DNA of 64,000 nucleotides from J027 sp034437655 (GCA_034437655.1 DAOTTU010000057.1:1-64000); one strand, 5' to 3'; shown: positions 1-8,631, counted from the first letter of the stretch. Program-made: numbers and translations. Notes: a model not told the origin generated them from the sequence alone.

Positions 1-302
1 TCTCGTTGGGCTGCTGTCAGCGGGCCGGCCTGAATCACAATTTGCGGGCTGGCGGCGGCTTTCCAATAGCTGAGGACTTCGGCCATACCCAGATGAAACG
101 CGAGATTGCGTTGCACCGTAGCGCCGAGACGTTCCCACTCTGCGGAGGGCACCCCTTCAATCGTCATGGTCGGGGCAAAGCGGATGTCTGGCTCTAGCAG
201 AAAATGAAATTGAAAATGCAGCGCATCATCCGCATGGCTTACACTATACCGCTCATAGACGAAGCGGGGGTGTCGCTGGCGAAAATTATACAGGGTGGTC
301 AT
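1..302 (-). CDS. MurL-like protein, N-terminal 100 residues (cut by left edge)
   Basis: An open frame starts at ATG 302-300, overlaps the dnaE stop by one base (TAATG) and stays open to the left edge, so only the N-terminal 100 residues are visible. The start and open frame are seen directly. The segment FHLGMAEVLSYWKAAASP followed by QIVIQAGPL resembles, from memory, the UDP-MurNAc-L-Ala-L-Glu epimerase (MurL) family, in which a 'SYWKA..SP.I.I.AG' block follows a helical stretch. MurL epimerises the L-Glu of the peptidoglycan precursor to D-Glu in the cytoplasm. The stop/start overlap implies translational coupling to dnaE. The assignment is tentative because the rest of the gene lies outside the window; it could be an uncharacterised relative. 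Confidence 0.45.
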   Translation of the reverse strand, partial: MTTLYNFRQRHPRFVYERYSVSHADDALHFQFHFLLEPDIRFAPTMTIEGVPSAEWERLGATVQRNLAFHLGMAEVLSYWKAAASPQIVIQAGPLTAAQR

Positions 303-3300
303 TATTCAGCTTCCGGTTCGAGTATGTCTACCCCAAGGACCTGATCTTCACCGACGCCGCATCGATCAAATAGTGTCTCAAAAAACTCGTCACAGATGTC
401 AGTTTGTAAGTTCGGGAAACTCAACATCGCGGCATGTTGCCCATCTGCTGTGATGACCTGTACACACAATTCGTCGTCACCGGGGAAACCCTGCGCGGCA
501 CGATGAATTGCGCGCAACTGCATCAGGTCTTGCTCGGTGTTCCCGGTGCGCTGCAACAGCAAAGTGATGCGCTGACGGGGTTGCGGCGGCGTGTCTTGCG
601 CGTTGTCTTCAGGGTGCGCGTGGTTCATCAGGGGTTGGCGTGGTGTGGCATGCCCGCTGTGACCGTTGCCGTTACCATTGGTGGATTGCGGCGGCGGTGG
701 TGGGGGCGGTTCAGCCGCGAAATAGGGAAGCTCATCTTCGGGCATAGGCGGTTCTTCCATGTCAATAAAGTTATTCGCTGACGGCGCTGGGGGCATATCG
801 TCATCCTCATAACCGCCATTGGATTGTGACTCGTACGAGGTAGGTGTCGGGGGCATGTGGTGCCCGTTGCCGTTTGGCATAGTAGCTTCTGGCTCGTCCT
901 CAGCACCTTCATAGTCTGCAACGGTGATGTTCTGGTGAACCCGGTCGGCGATGACTTGCGCTTCATCACGGCGGATATCGGCTTTACCATGCACCACGAC
1001 CACACGGTCCTCTACAATAACCTCACGGTATTGTTTCCAGGTGCGTGGGAACATAACACAGCTCAACAGCCCTTGTGTGTCTTCAAGCGTGACAATCGCC
1101 ATAGACTCGCCATTTTTTGTCTGTAAAACCCGCACTTCATGCACAAGCCCTGCCACGACGACGCCATTGCCCGCCAGCGCTTCTTTGTCCTCTTCAAGCT
1201 CAAGCGAAGAATGTGTGATGGTTTTGCGCAGCGTTCCCATCAAGTCGCCGAGTGGGTGGTCGGAGACGTAGAAACCGAGCAACTCCTTTTCCCAGCGTAA
1301 TTGCTCACGCTTATCAACGTGGGCAGTAGGCTCCTCTAACATGGAAAGCACCGACGCCGCGCCAGGTCCATCATCATCAGTATCACCGAACAGGTCGAAG
1401 ATGCTTTTCTGCCCGACATCAGCCGCCTTGTGTCGCTGAACACTGTGTTGCATGAGCAGCTCAAGGTTGTGATCTAAAATTGCACGGTCCCCGAGGTCAT
1501 CCAGCGACCCGACTTTGATCAATGCTTCCAGCGCACGCTTGCCGACGATGCGCATATCACAACGATCCAGGAAATCGTCAAGGTCAAGGAATGGCCCAGC
1601 CTCCTCTCGTGCAGCGATGATATGCTCAATCACGGCAGTCCCCACGTTTTTCACAGCAGAAAGCCCGTAGCGGATGTGACGGTCGCCGCTGGCATCAGGC
1701 TCAATGCTGAAGTCGAGGTGCGAGTAATTGACGTTTGGCGGCAGAATTTTGATCCCCATGCGTTCACAGTCAGAAGCGAACAGCGATACCTTCGCCGAGT
1801 CATCATAGTAAACCGACATCAGCGCCGACATGTATTCATGCGGATAGTGGCACTTCAAAAACGCTGTCTGGCAAGTAATCACGGCATAGTCAGCGGCGTG
1901 GCTTTTGTTGAAGCCATAATTTGCAAAGAACTCAATCTGCTCGAAGATGGCGGCGGCCGTTTCGGCATCAACACCATTTTCCGGGCCACGTTCAATGAAA
2001 ATCGCACGGTGCTTTTTGAGTTCTTTCTCTTTCTTCTTAGAAACCGCACGACGCATGAGGTCGGCTTCACCGAGGCCGTAGCCAAACAGACTCGCCGCAA
2101 TCTGCATGATCTGTTCTTGATAGACGATAATGCCGAAGGTGTTGCCGATAATCGGTTCCAGCCTGGGGTGTAAATATTCGGGTTCTTCTTTGCCGTGCAA
2201 ACGGTCGTTGAACTGCGGGATAAATTGCAATGGTCCCGGACGATACAGCGAAATCGCAGCGATGACGTTTTCAAAGTTTTGCGGCCGCATCCCGCGTAGC
2301 ATTTCCCGCATCCCCGACGATTCAAGCTGGAAGACACCGATCGTCTCGCCGCGTCCTAGCATCTCGAACATCGCTTTGACCATGCGCGTGGCCTCGGGGT
2401 CGTTCGGGTTGGGTTCATAGGGAATCGTAGACATATCGTACTTGACGCCGTGATAGTACTCAATCAACTCACAGGCGCGGCGCATGATGGTGAGCGTCGA
2501 AAGCCCTAGAAAGTCGACTTTCAGCAGACCGATACTCTCGGCCGTTTCCATCGGAAATTGCGTGACCATCTTAACGGGGTTGTCGTCACTGCTGCCGCCT
2601 TTGGTAGGGCGATGCAGCGGCAAATAGTCCACCAGCGGCCGGTCAGCAACGATAATTCCGGCGGCATGAGTAGAGGCATGGCGTGGCACCCCCTCAATCG
2701 CCATTGCAGTCTCGATGACTTCGCGTGCATATTTGTCGTTCTTGTAGATGTCGATGAATTCCTGCACGGCGAGTTCGGGCTTGTTTTCATCCTGACCGAG
2801 CAACTGGTAAATTTTCGGCGGGCGGGCCACCGTTGGCACCAAACTGGCGATGGTGTTCACGTCTGGCAGGGGCATATCCAGCGCACGGCCGACGTCGCGG
2901 ATAGACCCTTTTGCGCCCATCGTACCGAAGGTGATGATCGCCGCGACCTTATCCTCCCCATATTTGCGCGTGCAATACTCAATCATTTCGAAACGACGGT
3001 CTTCAGGGTAGTCGAGGTCAAAGTCTGGCATAGATTGGCGGCCGGGGTTCAAAAAGCGCTCGAAAATGAGGCCATTCGGTAGCGGGTTCAGGTTGGTGAT
3101 ACCGAGCAGGTACGCCACCAGACTCCCTGCCCCCGAACCACGCACATTCCACCAGATATCCTTACTGCGGGCGAACTCGCATAAGTCCCACACGATGAGG
3201 AAGTAAGTGTTAAAGCCCATGTTGTCGATAATCGTGAGTTCGTGGTTCAGGCGCTCGACGTACTCTGGTTCGTGGGCGTGGTCACCAAAGCGCCACTGCA

Positions 3301-4237
3301 AGCCTTTTTCGCACAGGTAGCGCAGAAATTCTCTGGCGTCCTTGAAGCGGTCTGGTACAGGGAAAATCGGCAGGTGATATTCGTTGCTGTCGATGTCCAC
3401 GTCTTCGATCATTTCCGCGATGCGCAGCGTGTTGGTCAGCGCTTCAGGAGCCACCGCGCCAAACATGTTCCACATTTCTTCGCCGGTGCGCATATAGTAG
3501 GTGTTGCCGCCAGACATTGACATGCGATTAGTTTCAGTCTTCAAATTGCCCGTCTGGATGCAGAGCAGCGTATCGTGGGCGTCGTAGTCCGTTGGTTTAA
3601 CATAGTGGACGTCGTTGGTTGCTACCAGTGGCACACCGCCATAGTCGGAGTTTTCAACCAGCCATTCATTAACCACATCCAGTTCCGGGATGTTGTGGCC
3701 TTGCAGTTCTAGAAAGAAATTTTCTGGCCCAAAAATATCCTGATACCAGCCGATGAGTTCACGCGCTTCATCGTCGCGGCCATCAACGATCATACGCGGG
3801 ATTTCGGCGGCAAGGCAGCCACTCGTCGCGATGACACCCTCGGCACATTCTGCCATCAGGTCACGGTCAATGCGTGGGCGGTAGTAGTAGCCTTCGAGTT
3901 GCGCGGCTGAAGACATCTTAAGCAGGTTGTGGTACCCGGTGCGATTTTTGGCAAGCAGCAGCATGTGAAAAGGGCGCTTGTCGAGTTGTGGGTCACGGTC
4001 GAAGCGGGTGCGGCGCGAGAGGTAAGCCTCAACCCCGATAATTGGCTTAACACCAGCTTTCTTCGCGGCACGGTAAAAGTCAATGACGCCGAACATGGTG
4101 CCGTGGTCGGTGATGGCCAGCGCGGGCATATCGAGTTCAGTGGCATATTTCACGGCGCGGTCAATGCGAGCAAAGCCGTCTAACAAGCTATATTCGGTGT
4201 GCAAGTGCAGATGCACGAAGTCCTGCTGCTGAGCCAT
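302..4237 (-). CDS. dnaE: DNA polymerase III alpha subunit
   Basis: The replicative polymerase catalytic subunit, 1311 residues. The N-terminal PHP domain (about 1-290) starts with HLHLHTEYSLLDG and keeps DHGTMFG, GCLAAEIP and NDVHY, so the metal-binding His/Asp/Cys set looks intact, unlike E. coli DnaE. The catalytic motif PDFDLD lies near residue 404, and a helix-hairpin-helix and OB-fold region follows (about 1020-1090). Residues about 1130-1210 form a low-complexity Pro/Asn/Gly/Asp linker including a run of seven prolines, before a compact C-terminal domain. An AGGT sequence precedes the ATG at 4237. The downstream partner gene overlaps the stop by one base. No intein or frameshift is visible. 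Confidence 0.98.
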   Translation of the reverse strand: MAQQQDFVHLHLHTEYSLLDGFARIDRAVKYATELDMPALAITDHGTMFGVIDFYRAAKKAGVKPIIGVEAYLSRRTRFDRDPQLDKRPFHMLLLAKNRTGYHNLLKMSSAAQLEGYYYRPRIDRDLMAECAEGVIATSGCLAAEIPRMIVDGRDDEARELIGWYQDIFGPENFFLELQGHNIPELDVVNEWLVENSDYGGVPLVATNDVHYVKPTDYDAHDTLLCIQTGNLKTETNRMSMSGGNTYYMRTGEEMWNMFGAVAPEALTNTLRIAEMIEDVDIDSNEYHLPIFPVPDRFKDAREFLRYLCEKGLQWRFGDHAHEPEYVERLNHELTIIDNMGFNTYFLIVWDLCEFARSKDIWWNVRGSGAGSLVAYLLGITNLNPLPNGLIFERFLNPGRQSMPDFDLDYPEDRRFEMIEYCTRKYGEDKVAAIITFGTMGAKGSIRDVGRALDMPLPDVNTIASLVPTVARPPKIYQLLGQDENKPELAVQEFIDIYKNDKYAREVIETAMAIEGVPRHASTHAAGIIVADRPLVDYLPLHRPTKGGSSDDNPVKMVTQFPMETAESIGLLKVDFLGLSTLTIMRRACELIEYYHGVKYDMSTIPYEPNPNDPEATRMVKAMFEMLGRGETIGVFQLESSGMREMLRGMRPQNFENVIAAISLYRPGPLQFIPQFNDRLHGKEEPEYLHPRLEPIIGNTFGIIVYQEQIMQIAASLFGYGLGEADLMRRAVSKKKEKELKKHRAIFIERGPENGVDAETAAAIFEQIEFFANYGFNKSHAADYAVITCQTAFLKCHYPHEYMSALMSVYYDDSAKVSLFASDCERMGIKILPPNVNYSHLDFSIEPDASGDRHIRYGLSAVKNVGTAVIEHIIAAREEAGPFLDLDDFLDRCDMRIVGKRALEALIKVGSLDDLGDRAILDHNLELLMQHSVQRHKAADVGQKSIFDLFGDTDDDGPGAASVLSMLEEPTAHVDKREQLRWEKELLGFYVSDHPLGDLMGTLRKTITHSSLELEEDKEALAGNGVVVAGLVHEVRVLQTKNGESMAIVTLEDTQGLLSCVMFPRTWKQYREVIVEDRVVVVHGKADIRRDEAQVIADRVHQNITVADYEGAEDEPEATMPNGNGHHMPPTPTSYESQSNGGYEDDDMPPAPSANNFIDMEEPPMPEDELPYFAAEPPPPPPPQSTNGNGNGHSGHATPRQPLMNHAHPEDNAQDTPPQPRQRITLLLQRTGNTEQDLMQLRAIHRAAQGFPGDDELCVQVITADGQHAAMLSFPNLQTDICDEFFETLFDRCGVGEDQVLGVDILEPEAE

Positions 4238-4416
4238 AGGTCTACCTGTTTAGGGATTATATACTGTAGTTGGATTTTGTATTCAGTATATAGCACAAAC
4301 ATTCGACAAAAAAGACTTGACGGATACACAATTGATTCCTCATGTGAATCTATCTTTGTGTTTACCACACCAAAAAGCTGCTACACTCCTGAAAACTGAT
4401 GCAACCGAAAGCGACA

Positions 4417-4743
4417 ATGACAACAATGGTCAAATTACTGATCCTATTCAAGCAGCCGCCAGACGAAAACGCCTTCGAAATGCAATATGTGAAAGTCCTG
4501 GCCGCGCTGGAAAAACTCCCCGGCATTCAGCGCCGTCAGGCCAATATCGTGCGTGGTACACCAGAAGGCAAATCGCCATATTATCGTATTCTAGAATTCT
4601 ATTTCAAAGACTTTGATGCGCTGGACGCCGCCCTGACCGCTGAGGCAGGGACGAGTGCTGGCCAGGAGTTGATGTCCGCATTTAGTGATGTGGTTGAACT
4701 GCATTTCGTGGATGTATTTGAGGATGATACGCCCGTCGAATAA
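4417..4743 (+). CDS. EthD-family small protein
   Basis: A 108-residue protein with the layout of the EthD (ferredoxin-like, dimeric alpha-beta barrel) family: an opening strand VKLLILFKQPPDENAFEMQY, a central KLPGIQRRQANIV and a late strand ending in HFVDVFED. Family members act in small-molecule oxidation, but most are uncharacterised, so no substrate is proposed. I chose ATG 4417 because GAAAG stands five bases upstream; ATG 4399 and 4426 are alternatives. It stands alone, divergent from dnaE and convergent with fabH, with a terminator-like hairpin just after its stop. Confidence 0.7.
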   Translation: MTTMVKLLILFKQPPDENAFEMQYVKVLAALEKLPGIQRRQANIVRGTPEGKSPYYRILEFYFKDFDALDAALTAEAGTSAGQELMSAFSDVVELHFVDVFEDDTPVE

Positions 4744-4751
4744 ACTCAAAA

Positions 4752-4774
4752 TGCCACCAGTCGCACTGATGGCA
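4752..4774. terminator. Bidirectional hairpin between the EthD gene and fabH
   Basis: TGCCACCAGT (4752-4761) pairs with ACTGATGGCA (4765-4774) around a three-base loop, with one mismatch. On the minus strand the stem is followed by TTTTGAGTTTA. On the plus strand the run of T is weaker. It lies between two convergent stops, as expected for a shared intrinsic terminator. Confidence 0.5.
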
Positions 4775-4805
4775 CTTGTGATTGACTATTTTAAATGATA
4801 GTGAG

Positions 4806-5942
4806 CTATTTCTTTTTGCCGCGCCCCTGCAACCAGGTATAGAACGGCACCAGCGACATTTGCACGCTATCAACAACCTTGTTGCGGGCCCGCTTCGCCG
4901 CATGAGCAATGCCTTCAGCGGAGAACAGCGTGTGCGCGGGGCTGATTTCACCGACACCCATTTGCAAAACGACGGTGGCCCACGTCAAGCCCGCCCCGAA
5001 AGCAATCATCGCGACTTTATCCCCTTCTTTAAGGCGGCCTTCTTCCAGCGCTTCGACCAGTGCCAGCGGCACAGAGGCGGTCGAGGTGTTGCCGTATTTG
5101 TGGATATTCATGTAGAACTTTTCGGCGGGTTGGCGGAGCAGACGCGCCCCGGCTTCGACAATGCGGGCGTTGGCCTGATGCGGAATGAACAGGTCAATGT
5201 CGTCGGGCAGCAACCCGGCTTTGTCGATAGTACGTTTCAGAGATTGGGCAACGGTGCGCGTGGCAAATTTGAAGACGCGCCGCCCATCCATTTGAATATA
5301 CTGTCTGCGCTCATCAATGGTGGACTGCGAAACCGGGTTCGTGCTGCCCGCATCCGGTACCCATAGCGCGTCGTAATCGCTGCCGTCGGAGCCGAGTTCG
5401 TGCGCCAACACACCACTGGGCTCATCACTGGCAGACAGGACAACGGCTGCTGCCGCATCCCCGAATAGGACGCAGGTGGTGCGGTCGGTATAGTCCAATG
5501 CGAAAGAAATAATTTCAGAGCCAACGACGAGGACATGGTTTGCTGATCCGTTCTCAATAAACTGCGATGCTACTGCCAGCCCATAGACCCAACCCGAACA
5601 CCCCGCACCAAGCTGGAAGGCACCACACGTTGCGCCGAGCATGTTCTGCACCTGGCTAGACACTGGTGGCAACATGTGGTCTGGCGAAGAGGTCGCGACG
5701 ATAATCAGATCAAGGTCAGTTACTTTGATGCCGGCCATGTCGATTGCGGGGGTAGAAGCAGCCACGGCCATGCTTGAATTGGTATCGTTTTCGCCACGAA
5801 TACGCCGTTCGGCAATGCCAGTGCGAGTACGGATCCATTCGTCGTTGGTATCAACCATCCTGGCCAGATCATCGTTGGTTAAAACGTTTTCGGGGACATA
5901 TTTGCCCCACCCAGAAATTTTTGCATAGCGTTGTGGTTGCAT
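4806..5942 (-). CDS. fabH: 3-oxoacyl-ACP synthase III (KAS III)
   Basis: Condenses acyl-CoA with malonyl-ACP to start fatty acid synthesis. The Cys-His-Asn triad is visible: Cys115 in GAGCSGW, His255 in IPHQANARI and Asn285 in HKYGNTSTAS. The thiolase fold ends near residue 333 (FGAGLTWATVVLQMG). A further 45 or so basic, helical residues ending GRGKKK extend past the usual end near 320-330 and might be a membrane or partner contact. The ATG at 5942, preceded by GAGGAACGAGAAA, is preferred over the one six codons upstream. An inverted repeat lies 38-68 bases upstream. Gene is monocistronic or follows the sigma/anti-sigma pair. Confidence 0.95.
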   Translation of the reverse strand: MQPQRYAKISGWGKYVPENVLTNDDLARMVDTNDEWIRTRTGIAERRIRGENDTNSSMAVAASTPAIDMAGIKVTDLDLIIVATSSPDHMLPPVSSQVQNMLGATCGAFQLGAGCSGWVYGLAVASQFIENGSANHVLVVGSEIISFALDYTDRTTCVLFGDAAAAVVLSASDEPSGVLAHELGSDGSDYDALWVPDAGSTNPVSQSTIDERRQYIQMDGRRVFKFATRTVAQSLKRTIDKAGLLPDDIDLFIPHQANARIVEAGARLLRQPAEKFYMNIHKYGNTSTASVPLALVEALEEGRLKEGDKVAMIAFGAGLTWATVVLQMGVGEISPAHTLFSAEGIAHAAKRARNKVVDSVQMSLVPFYTWLQGRGKKK

Positions 5943-5979
5943 TTTCTCGTTCCTCGTCAATTGTCACGGATGGGAAACG

Positions 5980-6010
5980 ATCATGATCACATCCGGCTTG
6001 TGATTATGAT
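5980..6010. promoter_or_regulatory. Inverted repeat upstream of fabH (possible operator)
   Basis: ATCATGATCAC (5980-5990) and GTGATTATGAT (6000-6010) form an 11-base inverted repeat with one mismatch and a nine-base spacer, between the anti-sigma-like stop and the fabH start. The right arm, read on the minus strand, contains CATAAT, which could be a -10 element, so a bound repressor could block fabH. It does not look like the FapR operator. A structured leader is the alternative. Confidence 0.35.
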
Positions 6011-6041
6011 TAAAGCATGCTGACTGCACGTCGCCTATAGT

Positions 6042-6518
6042 CTATGCGCTTTGTTCGAGGTTATCTTCGTCATTTTCACCAGAAAGCAGATTCTCGCGTC
6101 GCACGCGCGAAGCGACCCAGAACAGCCCGGCGGTGAACGTCAACCCGGCCGCGAATTGCATGTGACGTGGTAAGTGTCGCCAGCGTTCAAGTTGACGCTC
6201 AAGCTGTCGTTCAAACTGAAACTGACTGAACCAGTCGCTATCAGTAGCACCTTCTACGCCAACCAGTTCATCATACAGCGCTTGCACAAATTCTGGAGAC
6301 GGTTTGTGCTGTGGAAGCATACGATGCAGGTAGTCGGCAAGTTGCAAAAGTCTACCCAACGGCGACATTGCGTCAATATCGTGCGTGGCAAGAAATGACG
6401 ACAGGTCCTGGCTGCTATCGTGGAGCCGTGCGTCAGTGTAGGCCATCAGCAGATTCTGGCTGTTGGGTTCGCCCTGATCGAACATCATGAACAATCTATC
6501 CTTACTATCATTTTTCAA
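6042..6518 (-). CDS. Small membrane protein coupled to an ECF sigma factor (possible anti-sigma factor)
   Basis: A 158-residue protein with a soluble, acidic N-terminal two thirds, a basic stretch (QLERQLERWRHLPRH) and one hydrophobic segment at about 118-137 followed by RVRREN and an acidic tail. Its ATG (6518) overlaps the stop of the sigma factor gene (ATGA), so the two are translationally coupled. Coupling plus a single membrane segment is the usual arrangement of an anti-sigma factor, but I see no HxxxCxxC zinc motif. The function is therefore inferred from context only. Confidence 0.6.
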   Translation of the reverse strand: MKNDSKDRLFMMFDQGEPNSQNLLMAYTDARLHDSSQDLSSFLATHDIDAMSPLGRLLQLADYLHRMLPQHKPSPEFVQALYDELVGVEGATDSDWFSQFQFERQLERQLERWRHLPRHMQFAAGLTFTAGLFWVASRVRRENLLSGENDEDNLEQSA

Positions 6519-7126
6519 TTCGTCTGGCTTTTTCTACGGTTAGTGCCAAGGGCTTTTATGTTCGCAATGCCGCGTGCAACCATGTCGTCATGTAGGGCTG
6601 AAAGGGTGCGATGGTAGAGCGATTTAATGGCCCCTTCAGTGCGGTTCATCAAGTCACCGATTTCAGCATTTGATAATTTTTCGACAAATTTCAAGAAAAG
6701 GAGTTGCTGGCGATCTTCAGGCAAATGGCGGACAGCGGCCATCAATTGGCGTTCTTCTTCAGACTGTTCAGCAAGGGATTCGGGCGCATCTTCGGGGTTA
6801 CGGCTGACCAGATACTCGTCAATAGGAATAACCTTATGACGGCCGTTATCGCGGTGCCAATTGGCGACCAGGTTGTGCGCAATACGATACAGCCATGCCG
6901 AAAACGGTACACCGCGCTCATCGTAGTTTTTGATGTGGCCAAGGGCCTTCATAAATACGCGCCCGGTCAGGTCTTCGGCGTCTTGTTGGTTGCCCATGCG
7001 ATAGTAGCAATAGTTGTAGATGCGATCTACATAGCGCTGATAAAGTTCCCCAAATGCAACCTTATCGCCGCTACTGGCCAACCGAACCAGTTTGCGCTCT
7101 TCAACGTTTTCGTAACGAGTATCCAT
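6515..7126 (-). CDS. ECF-type RNA polymerase sigma factor
   Basis: A 203-residue sigma-70 family protein with only regions 2 and 4. Region 2 runs through AFGELYQRYVDRIYNYCYYR and QDAEDLTGRVFMKAL. Region 4 contains LPEDRQQLLFLKF and the helix-turn-helix AEIGDLMNRTEGAIKSLYHR. The YR and RIAHNLVANWHR segments are typical of the DNA-melting part. GGAG five bases before ATG 7126 supports this start over the one six codons upstream. The coupled downstream membrane protein probably controls its activity in response to an envelope signal. Target promoters cannot be deduced here. Confidence 0.93.
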   Translation of the reverse strand: MDTRYENVEERKLVRLASSGDKVAFGELYQRYVDRIYNYCYYRMGNQQDAEDLTGRVFMKALGHIKNYDERGVPFSAWLYRIAHNLVANWHRDNGRHKVIPIDEYLVSRNPEDAPESLAEQSEEERQLMAAVRHLPEDRQQLLFLKFVEKLSNAEIGDLMNRTEGAIKSLYHRTLSALHDDMVARGIANIKALGTNRRKSQTN

Positions 7127-7262
7127 GTCGTCTCCAGAAATCAAACACGATAAACTTAAGCTAGCGCGTCAGTGTATCGAGTGACGGCCTCCGTGTCAAT
7201 GTGATCTGTGGTTATCATCTACAGGCTTGACCGTCGGCAACACTACACTTCTCATCCTTTGC

Positions 7263-7291
7263 TTGACGCGCCCATGCTCTGTGTGCATAAT
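7263..7291 (+). promoter_or_regulatory. Sigma-70-like promoter of the murA-like/murF/ddl operon
   Basis: TTGACG (7263-7268), a 17-base spacer and CATAAT (7286-7291) match the housekeeping consensus at five of six positions each. Transcription would start near 7298, giving a leader of about 50 bases before ATG 7348. The arrangement fits a single operon through ddl. Confidence 0.7.
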
Positions 7292-7347
7292 CTCGGGTGA
7301 ATTTTTGCAACCTCATTTTTGCCTAAACAAGCAGGACTACAACCGCA

Positions 7348-8631
7348 ATGCGTATTTCAGTTCAAGGTAAGCATCCGCTACGAGGACACTACACACCATC
7401 GGGCAATAGCAACGCTGCACTGGCTGTTGTGGTAGCGTCAACGCTTTCCGAACAGCCGATGACGCTTCGTAATGTTCCCGATACGCTAAGCACCAGCCGC
7501 GTCTTAGAAAGTGCCCGGGCGCTTGGGGCCACTGTTCAGCATCAGCGCGACCGCGTGCTGATCCAAACAGCACATCTCCAAACACGTGTACTAGATGCTG
7601 AGATGACGAACGCACTCGGAGCAAGTATATTGTTCCTTGCACCATTGCTGTTGCGGCGTGGGTATGTGCGCGTCGAATGGCGGCGCTCATTGTCGCGGTT
7701 ACGGCCACATATTCAAGCTATGCAAGACCTGGGTCTGCGCGTCGATATTGCTGGCAATGACTTTGAAGTCCGTCCTGAACGCTGGGAAGAACGTGACATT
7801 ATGTTGCTTTTCCCCAGTGTCACAACGACTGCGCTGGTTTGTATGCTGGCTGCCGCTTTTGGGCAAAAAACCACCATACGCAACGCTGCCTCAGAGCCAC
7901 ACCTTCGCATATTACAACACGCGCTGGTTCAATTGGGTGCGAAAATCGACGGAATTGGTTCGAATCTGGTGACTGTGTATGGGATGCAATCCCACGCCAA
8001 TGCAGTCGATGTATCATTGCCCAGCGACCATATTGAAATTGCCAGTTTGGCGGCCATATCGGCAGTCACACCGGGGCAAATTGATATTCAAGATGTATAT
8101 TTGCCAGATATGCAAATGATCTTGCAAATGTTTGGTCAGCTCGGCGTCCAATACTACACCGAACAACAACCCAATAGTGACCTGCATGTGCTGCATATCC
8201 CCGAACAACATCAGCTTGCCGTGGCGCGACCGCTTGGCGATACTACGTTGAGCATCGACACCAACCCCTGGCCCGGGTTCCCCTCTGACCTTGTTGCAAT
8301 TGCAACTTTATTGGCATCACAGGCACGCGGTTCAACGCTGATTCACGAAAAGCTGTTTAGCGACCGCCTGTTGTTTGTAGACAAGCTCAAATCAATGGGC
8401 GCACGGATCGTACTTTGTGACCCGCATCGTGCTGTTGTTTTCGGCAAAAGCCCGTTACGGGGTGAATATATCGACTCGCCAGACGTCCGTGTTGGGTTGG
8501 CTTTGCTTGGCGCGGCACTGGCTGCTGAGGGCGAATCGGTCATTGACAACGCGCATCTGGTGGAGTGGGCCTTCGAGGGTATTACGGGCAAGCTCACGCG
8601 CCTCGGGGCACACATTGAGGCCGATGTATGA
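7348..8631 (+). CDS. Divergent MurA/EPSP-synthase-fold protein lacking key active-site residues
   Basis: A 427-residue protein of the UDP-GlcNAc enolpyruvyl transferase fold. Conserved blocks are PSGNSNAAL (17-25), NPWPGFPSDL (holding the Asp of MurA's Asp305 position), MGARI and DVRVG (the Arg397 position). Two residues of the MurA active site are changed: the Lys22 position is Ser21 in GNSN, where MurA has AKN, and the Cys115 loop PGGCxIGxRP reads WRRSLSRLRP (111-120), giving Ser at 114. The RGYE motif near the end reads WAFE. It is therefore a paralogue that may be inactive, altered or regulatory. It heads an operon with an overlapping hydrolase gene, murF and ddl. A true murA should exist elsewhere. 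Confidence 0.85.
   Translation: MRISVQGKHPLRGHYTPSGNSNAALAVVVASTLSEQPMTLRNVPDTLSTSRVLESARALGATVQHQRDRVLIQTAHLQTRVLDAEMTNALGASILFLAPLLLRRGYVRVEWRRSLSRLRPHIQAMQDLGLRVDIAGNDFEVRPERWEERDIMLLFPSVTTTALVCMLAAAFGQKTTIRNAASEPHLRILQHALVQLGAKIDGIGSNLVTVYGMQSHANAVDVSLPSDHIEIASLAAISAVTPGQIDIQDVYLPDMQMILQMFGQLGVQYYTEQQPNSDLHVLHIPEQHQLAVARPLGDTTLSIDTNPWPGFPSDLVAIATLLASQARGSTLIHEKLFSDRLLFVDKLKSMGARIVLCDPHRAVVFGKSPLRGEYIDSPDVRVGLALLGAALAAEGESVIDNAHLVEWAFEGITGKLTRLGAHIEADV

Noticed and set aside
1622..2173. A 183-codon open frame on the plus strand inside dnaE
   Set aside because: It is antisense to a well-supported polymerase gene, has no family resemblance and no ribosome site; it reflects the codon usage of dnaE.
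302..4237. Intein or split gene in dnaE
   Set aside because: The reading frame is continuous and no splicing-domain motif appears near the catalytic or PHP motifs.
4782..5366. A 194-codon open frame opposite fabH
   Set aside because: It lies opposite the catalytic core of fabH and gives a low-complexity Arg/His-rich product without recognisable domains.
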